A stretch of DNA of 64,000 bases from Auanema rhodensis (lineage: Eukaryota > Nematoda > Chromadorea > Rhabditida > Rhabditidae). The DNA lies in contig OZ059899.1 in NCBI GenBank assembly GCA_964057225.1, positions 19,786,501 through 19,850,500 on the forward strand, given 5' to 3'. The position numbers were made by a program, and so were the translations under genes. The notes beneath the pieces are model-generated. The model was not told the origin of the DNA. It did no database searches and worked only from the letters and a program-made list of their open reading frames with translations. Positions 24,220 through 36,152 of the stretch are shown here, one piece after another; within the stretch, counting starts at the first letter, position 1; each line of letters opens with the position of its first letter.

Positions 24220-26676
24220 TTTTTGAGCTAACTCAAATCTGATAACACAGATCGATGCAGCTTAAAAATCCGCATCGAATGCACTATACTACATTGAGAA
24301 ACGCTTAATACAAAAATTAGTTATGATCGTTTGAAAAAAGATGCATTAGTGTATGTTGAGTTTCCATGTACACTCAACATTGCTTCCAAAAACATTTTTA
24401 CAAAAATTTTTCCGAAAAATTTCGAAATAATTTCGCAAAAAGTAGATGTTTTTAGATTCCTTCTTTCAAGGCAAAGACGATGGACAATGTTATTCAACGA
24501 AAAAATTAATTCTGCAGGGTGAAAATCGAGGATTCAAGTGTGAACTTATATCAGTTGATATCTCGGTGCATTTTTAAGCTAGCGCAAATCTGATAACACA
24601 GATCGACGCAGCTTAAAAATCCGCATCGAATGCACTATACTACATTGAGAAACGCTTAATACAAAAATTAGTTATGATCGTTTGAACAAAGATGCATTAG
24701 TGTATGTTGAGTTTCCATGTACACTCAACATTGCTTCCAAAAACATTTTGACAAAAATTTTTCCGAAAAATTTCAAAATAATTTCGCAAAAAGTAGATGT
24801 TTTTAGATTCCTTTTTTCACGGCAAAGACGATGGACAAAGTTATTCAACGAAAAAATTAATTCTGCAGGGTGAAAATCGAGGATATAAGTGTGAACTTAT
24901 ATCAGTTGATATCTCGGTGCATTTTTAAGCTAGCGCAAATCTGATAACACAGATCGACGCAGCTTAAAAATCCGCATCGAATGCACTATACTACATTGAG
25001 AAACGCTTAATACAAAAATCAGTTATGATTGTTTGAAAAATGATGCATTAGTGTATGTTGAGTTTCCATGTACACTCAACATTGCTTCCAAAAACATTTT
25101 GACAAAAATTTTTCCGAAAAATTTCGAAATAATTTCGCAAAAAGTAGATGTTTTTAGATTCCTTCTTTCAAGGCAAAGACGATGGACAATGTTATTCAAC
25201 GAAAAAATTAATTCTGCAGGGTGAAAATCGAGGATATAAGTGTGAACTTATATCAGTTGATATCTCGGTGCATTTTTAAGCTAGCGCAAATCTGATAACA
25301 CAGATCGACGCAGCTTAAAAATCCGCATCGAATGCACTATACTACATTGAGAAACGCTTAATACAAAAATTAGTTATGATCGTTTGAAAAATGATGCATT
25401 AGTGTATGTTGAGTTTCCATGTGCACTCAACATAGCTTCCAAAAACATTTTGACAAAAATTTTTCCGAAAAATTTCGAAAAAATTTCGCAAAAAGTAGAT
25501 GTTTTTAGATTTCTTTTTTCAAGGCAAAGACGATGGACAATGTTATTCAACGAAAAAATTATTTCTGCAGGGTGAAAATCGTGGATATAAGTGTGAACTT
25601 ATATCAGTTTATATCTCGGTGCATTTTTAAGCTAGCGCAAATCTGATAACACAGATCGACGCAGCTTGAAAATCCGCATCGAATGCACTATACAACATTG
25701 AGAAACGCTTAATACAAAAATTAGTTATGATCGTTTGAAAAATGATGCATTAGTGTATGTTGAGTTTCCATGTACACTCAACATTGCTTCCAAAAACATT
25801 TTGACAAAAATTTTTCCAAAAAATTTCGAAAAAATTTCGCGAAAAGTAGATGTTTTTAGATTCCTTATTCCAAGGCAAAGACGATGGACAATGTTATTCA
25901 ACGAAAAAATTATTTCTGCAGGGTGAAAATCGAGGATATAAGTGTGAACTTATATCAGTTGATATCTCGGTGCATTTTTAAGCTAGCGCAAATCTGATAA
26001 CACAGATCGACGCAGCTTAAAAATCCGCATCGAATGCACTATACAACATTGAGAAACGCTTGATACCAAAATTAGTTATGATCGTTTGAAAAATGATGCA
26101 TTAGTGTATGTTGAGTTTCCATGTACACTCAACATTGCTTCCAAAAACATTTTGACAAAAATTTTTCCGAAAAATTTCAAAATAATTTCGCGAAAAGTAG
26201 ATGTTTTTAGATTCCTTTTTTCAAGGCAAAGACGATGGACAATGTTATTCAACGAAAAAATTAATTCTCCAGGGTGAAAATCGAGGATATAAGTGTGAAC
26301 TTATATCAGTTGATATCTCGGTGCATTTTTAAGCTAGCGCAAATCTGATAACACAGATCGACGCAGCTTAAAAATCCGCATCGAATGCACTATACTACAT
26401 TGAGAAACGCTTAATACAAAAATTAGTTATGATCGTTTGAAAAAAGATGCATTAGTGTATGTTGAGTTTCCATGTACACTCAACATTGCTTCCAAAAACA
26501 TTTTGACAAAAATTTTTCCGAAAAATTTCAAAATAATTTCGCGAAAAGTAGATGTTTTTAGATTCCTTTTTTCAAGGCAAAGACGATGGACATTGTTATT
26601 CAACGAAAAAATTGATTCTGCAGGGTGAAAATCGAGGATATAAGTGTGAACTTATATCAGTTGATATCTCGGTGCA
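24220..26676 (+). repeat. 7-mer HOR, copy 3 (monomers 70-76)
   Basis: This is a second full 2457-bp unit with the same seven signatures as 21763-24219, including the shared GGATTCAAG at about 24530. After monomer 76 the order breaks: monomer 77 keeps GATGCAGC at its start but has CTAGCG in place of CTAACT, plus ACTCTACTAC and AATATAAA, and a different body. Confidence 0.95.
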
Positions 26677-28431
26677 TTTTTAAGCTAGCGCAAATCTGAT
26701 AACACAGATCGATGCAGCTTAAAAATCCGCATCGAATGCACTCTACTACATTGAGAAACGCTTAATATAAAAATTAGTTATGATCGTTTGAAAAAAGATG
26801 CATTAGTGTATGTTGAGTTTCCATGTACACTCAACATTGCTTCCAAAAACATTTTGACAAAAATTTTTCCGAAAAATTTCAAAATAATTTCGCAAAAAGT
26901 AGATGTTTTTAGATTCCTTTTTTCACGGCAAAGACGATGGACAAAGTTATTCAACGAAAAAATTAATTCTGCAGGGTGAAAATCGAGGATATAAGTGTGA
27001 ACTTATATCAGTTGATATCTCGGTGCATTTTTAAGCTAGCGCAAATCTGATAACACAGATCGACGCAGCTTAAAAATCCGCATCGAATGCACTATACTAC
27101 ATTGAGAAACGCTTAATACAAAAATCAGTTATGATCGTTTGAAAAATGATGCATTAGTGTATGTTGAGTTTCCATGTACACTCAACATTGCTTCCAAAAA
27201 CATTTTGACAAAAATTTTTCCGAAAAATTTCAAAATAATTTCGCAAAAAGTAGATGGTTTTAGATTCCTTCTTCCAAGGCAAAGACGATGGACAATGTTA
27301 TTCAACGAAAAAATTAATTCTGCAGGGTGAAAATCGAGGATATAAGTGTGAACTTATATCAGTTGATATCTCGGTGCATTTTTAAGCTAGCGCAAATCTG
27401 ATAACACAGATCGACGCAGCTTAAAAATCCGCATCGAATGCACTATACTACATTGAGAAACGCTTAATACAAAAATTAGTTATGATCGTTTGAAAAAAGA
27501 TGCATTAGTGTATGTTGAGATTCCATGTACACTCAACATTGCTTCCAAAAACATTTTGACAAAAATTTTTCCGAAAAATTTCAAAATAATTTCGCAAAAA
27601 GTAGATGTTTTTAGATTCCTTTTTTCACGGCAAAGACGATGGACAAAGTTATTCAACGAAAAAATTAATTCTGCAGGGTGAAAATCGAGGATATAAGTGT
27701 GAACTTATATCAGTTGATATCTCGGTGCATTTTTAAGCTAGCGCAAATCTGATAACACAGATCGACGCAGCTTAAAAATCCGCATCGAATGCACTATACT
27801 ACATTGAGAAACGCTTAATACAAAAATTAGTTATGATCGTTTGAAAAAAGATGCATTAGTGTATGTTGAGTTTCCATGTACACTCAACATAGCTTCCAAA
27901 AACATTTTGACAAAAATTTTTCCGAAAAATTTCGAAAAAATTTCGCAAAAAGTAGATGTTTTTAGATTCCTTTTTTCACGGCAAAGACGATGGACAAAGT
28001 TATTCAACGAAAAAATTAATTCTGCAGGGTGAAAATCGAGGATATAAGTGTGAACTTATATCAGTTGATATCTCGGTGCATTTTTAAGCTAGCGCAAATC
28101 TAATAACACAGATCGACGCAGCTTGAAAATCCGCATCGAATGCACTATACTACATTGAGAAACGCTTAATACAAAAATTAGTTATGATCGTTTGAAAAAT
28201 GATGCATTAGTGTATGTTGAGTTTCCATGTACACTCAACATAGCTTCCAAAAACATTTTGACAAAAATTTTTCCGAAAAATTTCGAAAAAATTTCGCAAA
28301 AAGTAGATGTTTTTAGATTCCTTTTTTCAAGGCAAAGACGATGGACAATGTTATTCAACGAAAAAATTATTTCTGCAGGGTGAAAATCGTGGATATAAGT
28401 GTGAACTTATATCAGTTGATATCTCGGTGCA
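26677..28431 (+). repeat. Mosaic monomers 77-81
   Basis: This run joins the 7-mer domain to the 5-mer domain. It introduces subtypes reused later: AGATGGTTTT with CTTCCAAGG (78; again 92, 95, 104), GTTGAGATTCC (79; again 96, 105), and AATCTAATAAC with TTGAAAATCC (81; similar heads at 98 and 108). No unit repeats in tandem within it. Confidence 0.7.
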
Positions 28432-31400
28432 TTTTTAAGCTAGCGCAAATCTGATAACACAGATCGACGCAGCTTGAAAATCCGCATCGAATGCACTATA
28501 CTACATTGAGAAACGCTTAATACAAAAATTAGTTATGATCGTTTGAAAAAAGATGCATTAGTGTATGTTGAGTTTCCATGTACACTCAACATTGCTTCCA
28601 AAAACATTTTGACAAAAATTTTTCCGAAAAATTTCAAAATAATTTCGCAAAAAGTAGATGTTTTTAGATTCCTTTTTTCACGGCAAAGACGATGGACAAA
28701 GTTATTCAACGAAAAAATTAATTCTGCAGGGTGAAAATCGAGGATATAAGTGTGAACTTATATCAGTTGATATCTTGGTGCATTTTTAAGCTAGCGCAAA
28801 TCTGATAACACAGATCGACGCAGCTTAAAAATCCGCATCGAATGCACTATACTACATTGAGAAACGCTTAATACAAAAATTAGTTATGATCGTTTGAAAA
28901 ATGATGCATTAGTGTATGTTGAGTTTCCATGTACACTCAACATAGCTTCCAAAAACATTTTGACAAAAATTTTTCCGAAAAATTTCGAAAAAATTTCGCA
29001 AAAAGTAGATGTTTTTAGATTCCTTTTTTCAAGGCAAAGACGATGGACAATGTTATTCAACGAAAAAATTATTTCTGCAGGGTGAAAATCGTGGATATAA
29101 GTGTGAACTTATATCAGTTGATATCTCGGTGCATTTTTAAGCTAGCACAAATCTGATAACACAGATCGACGCAGCTTGAAAATCCGCATCGAATGCACTA
29201 TACAACATTGAGAAACGCTTAATACAAAAATTAGTTATGATCGTTTGAAAAATGATGCATTAGTGTATGTTGAGTTTCCATGTACACTCAACATTGCTTC
29301 CAAAAACATTTTGACAAAAATTTTTCCAAAAAATTTCGAGAAAATTTCGCGAAAAGTAGATGTTTTTAGATTCCTTTTTCCAAGGCAAAGACGATGGACA
29401 ATGTTATTCAACGAAAAAATTATTTCTGCAGGGTGAAAATCGAGGATATAAGTGTGAACTTATATCAGTTGATATCTCGGTGCATTTTTAAGCTAGCGCA
29501 AATCTGATAACACAGATCGACGCAGCTTAAAAATCCGCATCGAATGCACTATACAACATTGAGAAACGCTTGATACAAAAATTAGTTATGATCGTTTGAA
29601 AAATGATGCATTAGTGTATGTTGAGTTTCCATGTACACTCAACATTGCTTCCAAAAACATTTTGACAAAAATTTTTCCGAAAAATTTCAAAATAATTTCG
29701 CAAAAAGTAGATGTTTTTAGATTCCTTTTTTCACGGCAAAGACGATGGACAAAGTTATTCAACGAAAAAATTAATTCTGCAGGGTGAAAATCGAGGATAT
29801 AAGTGTGAACTTATATCAGTTGATATCTCGGTGCATTTTTAAGCTAGCGCAAATCTGATAACACAGATCGACGCAGCTTAAAAATCCGCATCGAATGCAC
29901 TATACTACATTGAGAAACGCTTGATACAAAAATTAGTTATGATCGTTTGAAAAATGATGCATTAGTGTATGTTGAGTTTCCATGTACACTCAACATAGCT
30001 TCCAAAAACATTTTGACAAAAATTTTTCCGAAAAATTTCGAAAAAATTTCGCAAAAAGTAGATGTTTTTAGATTCCTTTTTTCAAGGCAAAGACGATGGA
30101 CAATGTTATTCAACGAAAAAATTATTTCTGCAGGGTGAAAATCGTGGATATAAGTGTGAACTTATATCAGTTGATATCTCGGTGCATTTTTAAGCTAGCG
30201 CAAATCTGATAACACAGATCGACGCAGCTTGAAAATCCGCATCGAATGCACTATACTACATTGAGAAACGCTTAATACAAAAATTAGTTATGATCGTTTG
30301 AAAAAAGATGCATTAGTGTATGTTGAGTTTCCATGTACACTCAACATTGCTTCCAAAAACATTTTGACAAAAATTTTTCCGAAAAATTTCAAAATAATTT
30401 CGCAAAAAGTAGATGTTTTTAGATTCCTTTTTTCACGGCAAAGACGATGGACAAAGTTATTCAACGAAAAAATTAATTCTGCAGGGTGAAAATCCAGGAT
30501 ATAAGTGTGAACTTATATCAGTTGATATCTTGGTGCATTTTTAAGCTAGCGCAAATCTGATAACACAGATCGACGCAGCTTAAAAATCCGCATCGAATGC
30601 ACTATACTACATTGAGAAACGCTTAATACAAAAATTAGTTATGATCGTTTGAAAAATGATGCATTAGTGTATGTTGAGTTTCCATGTACACTCAACATAG
30701 CTTCCAAAAACATTTTGACAAAAATTTTTCCGAAAAATTTCGAAAAAATTTCGCAAAAAGTAGATGTTTTTAGATTCCTTTTTTCAAGGCAAAGACGATG
30801 GACAATGTTATTCAACGAAAAAATTATTTCTGCAGGGTGAAAATCGTGGATATAAGTGTGAACTTATATCAGTTGATATCTCGGTGCATTTTTAAGCTAG
30901 CGCAAATCTGATAACACAGATCGACGCAGCTTGAAAATCCGCATCGAATGCACTATACAACATTGAGAAACGCTTGATACAAAAATTAGTTATGATCGTT
31001 TGAAAAATGATGCATTAGTGTATGTTGAGTTTCCATGTACACTCAACATTGCTTCCAAAAACATTTTGACAAAAATTTTTCCAAAAAATTTCGAAAAAAT
31101 TTCGCGAAAAGTAGATGTTTTTAGATTCCTTTTTCCAAGGCAAAGACGATGGACAATGTTATTCAACGAAAAAATTATTTCTGCAGGGTGAAAATCGAGG
31201 ATATAAGTGTGAACTTATATCAGTTGATATCTCGGTGCATTTTTAAGCTAGCGCAAATCTGATAACACAGATCGACGCAGCTTGAAAATCCGCATCGAAT
31301 GCACTATACTACATTGAGAAACGCTTAATACAAAAATTAGTTATGATTGTTTGAAAAAAGATGCATTAGTGTATGTTGAGTTTCCATGTACACTCAACAT

Positions 31401-31590
31401 TGCTTCCAAAAACATTTTGACAAAAATTTTTCCGAAAAATTTCAAAATAATTTCGCGAAAAGTAGATGTTTTTAGATTCCTTTTTTCAAGGCAAAGACGA
31501 TGGACAATGTTATTCAACGAAAAAATTAATTCTCCAGGGTGAAAATCGAGGATATAAGTGTGAACTTATATCAGTTGATATCTCGGTGCA
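28432..31590 (+). repeat. 5-mer HOR, 1755-bp period, one full and one partial copy (monomers 82-90)
   Basis: Monomers 82-86 run: TTCACGG type with ATCTTGGTGC tail; CATAGC type with CGTGGAT; TTTTTCCAAGG type; TTCACGG type; CATAGC type. Monomers 87-89 repeat the first three, with ATCTTGGTGC recurring about 1755 bp later (near 28774 and 30529). Monomer 90 (CTCCAGGG) ends the run. A shared set of these subtypes is used again in the 38961-55106 domains. Confidence 0.75.
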
Positions 31591-32994
31591 TTTTTAAGCT
31601 AGCGCAAATCTGATAACACAGATCGACGCAGCTTAAAAATCCGCATCGAATGCACTATACTACATTGAGAAACGCTTAATACAAAAATTAGTTATGATCG
31701 TTTGAAAAAAGATGCATTAGTGTATGTTGAGTTTCCATGTACACTCAACATTGCTTCCAAAAACATTTTGACAAAAATTTTTCCGAAAAATTTCAAAATA
31801 ATTTCGCAAAAAGTAGATGTTTTTAGATTCCTTTTTTCACGGCAAAGACGATGGACAAAGTTATTCAACGAAAAAATTAATTCTGCAGGGTGAAAATCGA
31901 GGATATAAGTGTGAACTTATATCAGTTGATATCTCGGTGCATTTTTAAGCTAGCGCAAATCTGATAACACAGATCGACGCAGCTTAAAAATCCGCATCGA
32001 ATGCACTATACTACATTGAGAAACGCTTAATACAAAAATCAGTTATGATCGTTTGAAAAATGATGCATTAGTGTATGTTGAGTTTCCATGTACACTCAAC
32101 ATTGCTTCCAAAAACATTTTGACAAAAATTTTTCCGAAAAATTTCAAAATAATTTCGCAAAAAGTAGATGGTTTTAGATTCCTTCTTCCAAGGCAAAGAC
32201 GATGGACAATGTTATTCAACGAAAAAATTAATTCTGCAGGGTGAAAATCGAGGATATAAGTGTGAACTTATATCAGTTGATATCTCGGTGCATTTTTAAG
32301 CTAGCGCAAATCTGATAACACAGATCGACGCAGCTTAAAAATCCGCATCGAATGCACTATACCACATTGAGAAACGCTTAATACAAAAATTAGTTATGAT
32401 CGTTTGAAAAATGATGCATTAGTGTATGTTGAGTTTCCATGTACACTCAACATAGCTTCCAAAAACATTTTGACAAAAATTTTTCCGAAAAATTTCGAAA
32501 AAATTTCGCAAAAAGTAGATGTTTTTAGATTCCTTTTTTCAAGGCAAAGACGATGGACAATGTTATTCAACGAAAAAATTATTTCTGCAGGGTGAAAATC
32601 GTGGATATAAGTGTGAACTTATATCAGTTGATATCTCGGTGCATTTTTAAGCTAGCGCAAATCTGATAACACAGATCGACGCAGCTTGAAAATCCGCATC
32701 GAATGCACTATACTACATTGAGAAACGCTTAATACAAAAATTAGTTATGATCGTTTGAAAAAAGATGCATTAGTGTATGTTGAGTTTCCATGTACACTCA
32801 ACATTGCTTCCAAAAACATTTTGACAAAAATTTTTCCGAAAAATTTCGAAAAAATTTCGCAAAAAGTAGATGTTTTTAGATTCCTTTTTTCAAGGCAAAG
32901 ACGATGGACAATGTTATTCAACGAAAAAATTATTTCTGCAGGGTGAAAATCGTGGATATAAGTGTGAACTTATATCAGTTGATATCTCGGTGCA
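31591..32994 (+). repeat. Mosaic monomers 91-94
   Basis: Monomers 91-92 match the 77-78 pair (TTCACGG type, then AATCAGTT with AGATGGTTTT). Monomers 93-94 are CGTGGAT-tailed types; 93 has the private ATACCACATTG. The reuse of the pair 14 monomers apart suggests a larger duplication that has since been rearranged. Confidence 0.65.
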
Positions 32995-35900
32995 TTTTTA
33001 AGCTAGCGCAAATCTGATAACACAGATCGACGCAGCTTAAAAATCCGCATCGAATGCACTATACTACATTGAGAAACGCTTAATACAAAAATTAGTTATG
33101 ATCGTTTGAAAAATGATGCATTAGTGTATGTTGAGTTTCCATGTACACTCAACATTGCTTCCAAAAACATTTTGACAAAAATTTTTCCGAAAAATTTCAA
33201 AATAATTTCGCAAAAAGTAGATGGTTTTAGATTCCTTCTTCCAAGGCAAAGACGATGGACAATGTTATTCAACGAAAAAATTAATTCTGCAGGGTGAAAA
33301 TCGAGGATATAAGTGTGAACTTATATCAGTTGATATCTCGGTGCATTTTTAAGCTAGCGCAAATCTGATAACACAGATCGACGCAGCTTAAAAATCCGCA
33401 TCGAATGCACTATACTACATTGAGAAACGCTTAATACAAAAATTAGTTATGATCGTTTGAAAAAAGATGCATTAGTGTATGTTGAGATTCCATGTACACT
33501 CAACATTGCTTCCAAAAACATTTTGACAAAAATTTTTCCGAAAAATTTCAAAATAATTTCGCAAAAAGTAGATGTTTTTAGATTCCTTTTTTCACGGCAA
33601 AGACGATGGACAAAGTTATTCAACGAAAAAATTAATTCTGCAGGGTGAAAATCGAGGATATAAGTGTGAACTTATATCAGTTGATATCTCGGTGCATTTT
33701 TAGCTAGCGCAAATCTGATAACACAGATCGACGCAGCTTAAAAATCCGCATCGAATGCACTATACTACATTGAGAAACGCTTAATACAAAAATTAGTTAT
33801 GATCGTTTGAAAAAAGATGCATTAGTGTATGTTGAGTTTCCATGTACACTCAACATTGCTTCCAAAAACATTTTGACAAAAATTTTTCCGAAAAATTTCG
33901 AAAAAATTTCGCAAAAAGTAGATGTTTTTAGATTCCTTTTTTCAAGGCAAAGACGATGGACAATGTTATTCAACGAAAAAATTATTTCTGCAGGGTGAAA
34001 ATCGTGGATATAAGTGTGAACTTATATCAGTTGATATCTCGGTGCATTTTTAAGCTAGCGCAAATCTAATAACACAGATCGACGCAGCTTGAAAATCCGC
34101 ATCGAATGCACTATACTACATTGAGAAACGCTTAATACAAAAATTAGTTATGATCGTTTGAAAAATGATGCATTAGTGTATGTTGAGTTTCCATGTACAC
34201 TCAACATAGCTTCCAAAAACATTTTGACAAAAATTTTTCCGAAAAATTTCGAAAAAATTTCGCAAAAAGTAGATGTTTTTAGATTCCTTTTTTCACGGCA
34301 AAGACGATGGACAAAGTTATTCAACGAAAAAATTAATTCTGCAGGGTGAAAATCGAGGATATAAGTGTGAACTTATATCAGTTGATATCTTGGTGCATTT
34401 TTAAGCTAGCGCAAATCTGATAACACAGATCGACGCAGCTTAAAAATCCGCATCGAATGCACTATACTACATTGAGAAACGCTTAATACAAAAATTAGTT
34501 ATGATCGTTTGAAAAATGATGCATTAGTGTATGTTGAGTTTCCATGTACACTCAACATAGCTTCCAAAAACATTTTGACAAAAATTTTTCCGAAAAATTT
34601 CGAAGAAATTTCGCAAAAAGTAGATGTTTTTAGATTCCTTTTTTCAAGGCAAAGACGATGGACAATGTTATTCAACGAAAAAATTATTTCTGCAGGGTGA
34701 AAATCGTGGATATAAGTGTGAACTTATATCAGTTGATATCTCGGTGCATTTTTAAGCTAGCACAAATCTGATAACACAGATCGACGCAGCTTGAAAATCC
34801 GCATCGAATGCACTATACAACATTGAGAAACGCTTAATACAAAAATTAGTTATGATCGTTTGAAAAATGATGCATTAGTGTATGTTGAGTTTCCATGTAC
34901 ACTCAACATAGCTTCCAAAAACATTTTGACAAAAATTTTTCCGAAAAATTTCGAAAAAATTTCGCAAAAAGTAGATGTTTTTAGATTCCTTTTTTCAAGG
35001 CAAAGACGATGGACAATGTTATTCAACGAAAAAATTATTTCTGCAGGGTGAAAATCGTGGAAATAAGTGTGAACTTATATCAGTTGATATCTCGGTGCAT
35101 TTTTAAGCTAGCACAAATCTGATAACACAGATCGACGCAGCTTGAAAATCCGCATCGAATGCACTATACAACATTGAGAAACGCTTAATACAAAAATTAG
35201 TTATGATCGTTTGAAAAATGATGCATTAGTGTATGTTGAGTTTCCATGTACACTCAACATTGCTTCCAAAAACATTTTGACAAAAATTTTTCCAAAACAT
35301 TTCGAGAAAATTTCGCGAAAAGTAGATGTTTTTAGATTCCTTTTTCCAAGGCAAAGACGATGGACAATGTTATTCAACGAAAAAATTATTTCTGCAGGGT
35401 GAAAATCGAGGATATAAGTGTGAACTTATATCAGTTGATATCTCGGTGCATTTTTAAGCTAGCGCAAATCTGATAACACAGATCGACGCAGCTTAAAAAT
35501 CCGCATCGAATGCACTATACAACATTGAGAAACGCTTGATACAAAAATTAGTTATGATCGTTTGAAAAATGATGCATTAGTGTATGTTGAGTTTCCATGT
35601 ACACTCAACATTGCTTCCAAAAACATTTTGACAAAAATTTTTCCGAAAAATTTCAAAATAATTTCGCAAAAAGTAGATGTTTTTAGATTCCTTTTTTCAC
35701 GGCAAAGACGATGGACAAAGTTATTCAACGAAAAAATTAATTCTGCAGGGTGAAAATCGAGGATATAAGTGTGAACTTATATCAGTTGATATCTCGGTGC
35801 ATTTTTAAGCTAGCGCAAATCTGATAACACAGATCGACGCAGCTTAAAAATCCGCATCGAATGCACTATACTACATTGAGAAACGCTTAATACAAAAATC

Positions 35901-36152
35901 AGTTATGATCGTTTGAAAAATGATGCATTAGTGTATGTTGAGTTTCCATGTACACTCAACATTGCTTCCAAAAACATTTTGACAAAAATTTTTCCGAAAA
36001 ATTTCAAAATAATTTCGCAAAAAGTAGATGTTTTTAGATTCCTTCTTTCAAGGCAAAGACGATGGACAATGTTATTCAACGAAAAAATTAATTCTGCAGG
36101 GTGAAAATCGAGGATATAAGTGTGAACTTATATCAGTTGATATCTCGGTGCA
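32995..36152 (+). repeat. Approximate 9-mer HOR, copy A (monomers 95-103)
   Basis: Markers that recur nine monomers later are AGATGGTTTT (95, 104), GTTGAGATTCC (96, 105), the tail GTGGAAATAAG (after 100, 109) and CCAAAACATTTCG (101, 110). The order of the monomers between them is not fully conserved: the AATCTAATAAC head occurs at 98 and again at 108, ten monomers later. The unit is 3158 bp because monomer 97 lacks one base. Confidence 0.7.
33697..34046 (+). repeat. Only monomer with altered length: 1-bp deletion, 350 bp (monomer 97)
   Basis: The run normally read as GCATTTTTAAGCTAGC is GCATTTTTAGCTAGC here, so one A is missing at about 33702-33703. All downstream monomers are shifted by one base relative to the 351-bp grid. 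The change falls in the left arm of the 49-bp dyad and breaks its outer pairing. It could be a true mutation or a base-calling error at an A/T run. Confidence 0.9.
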
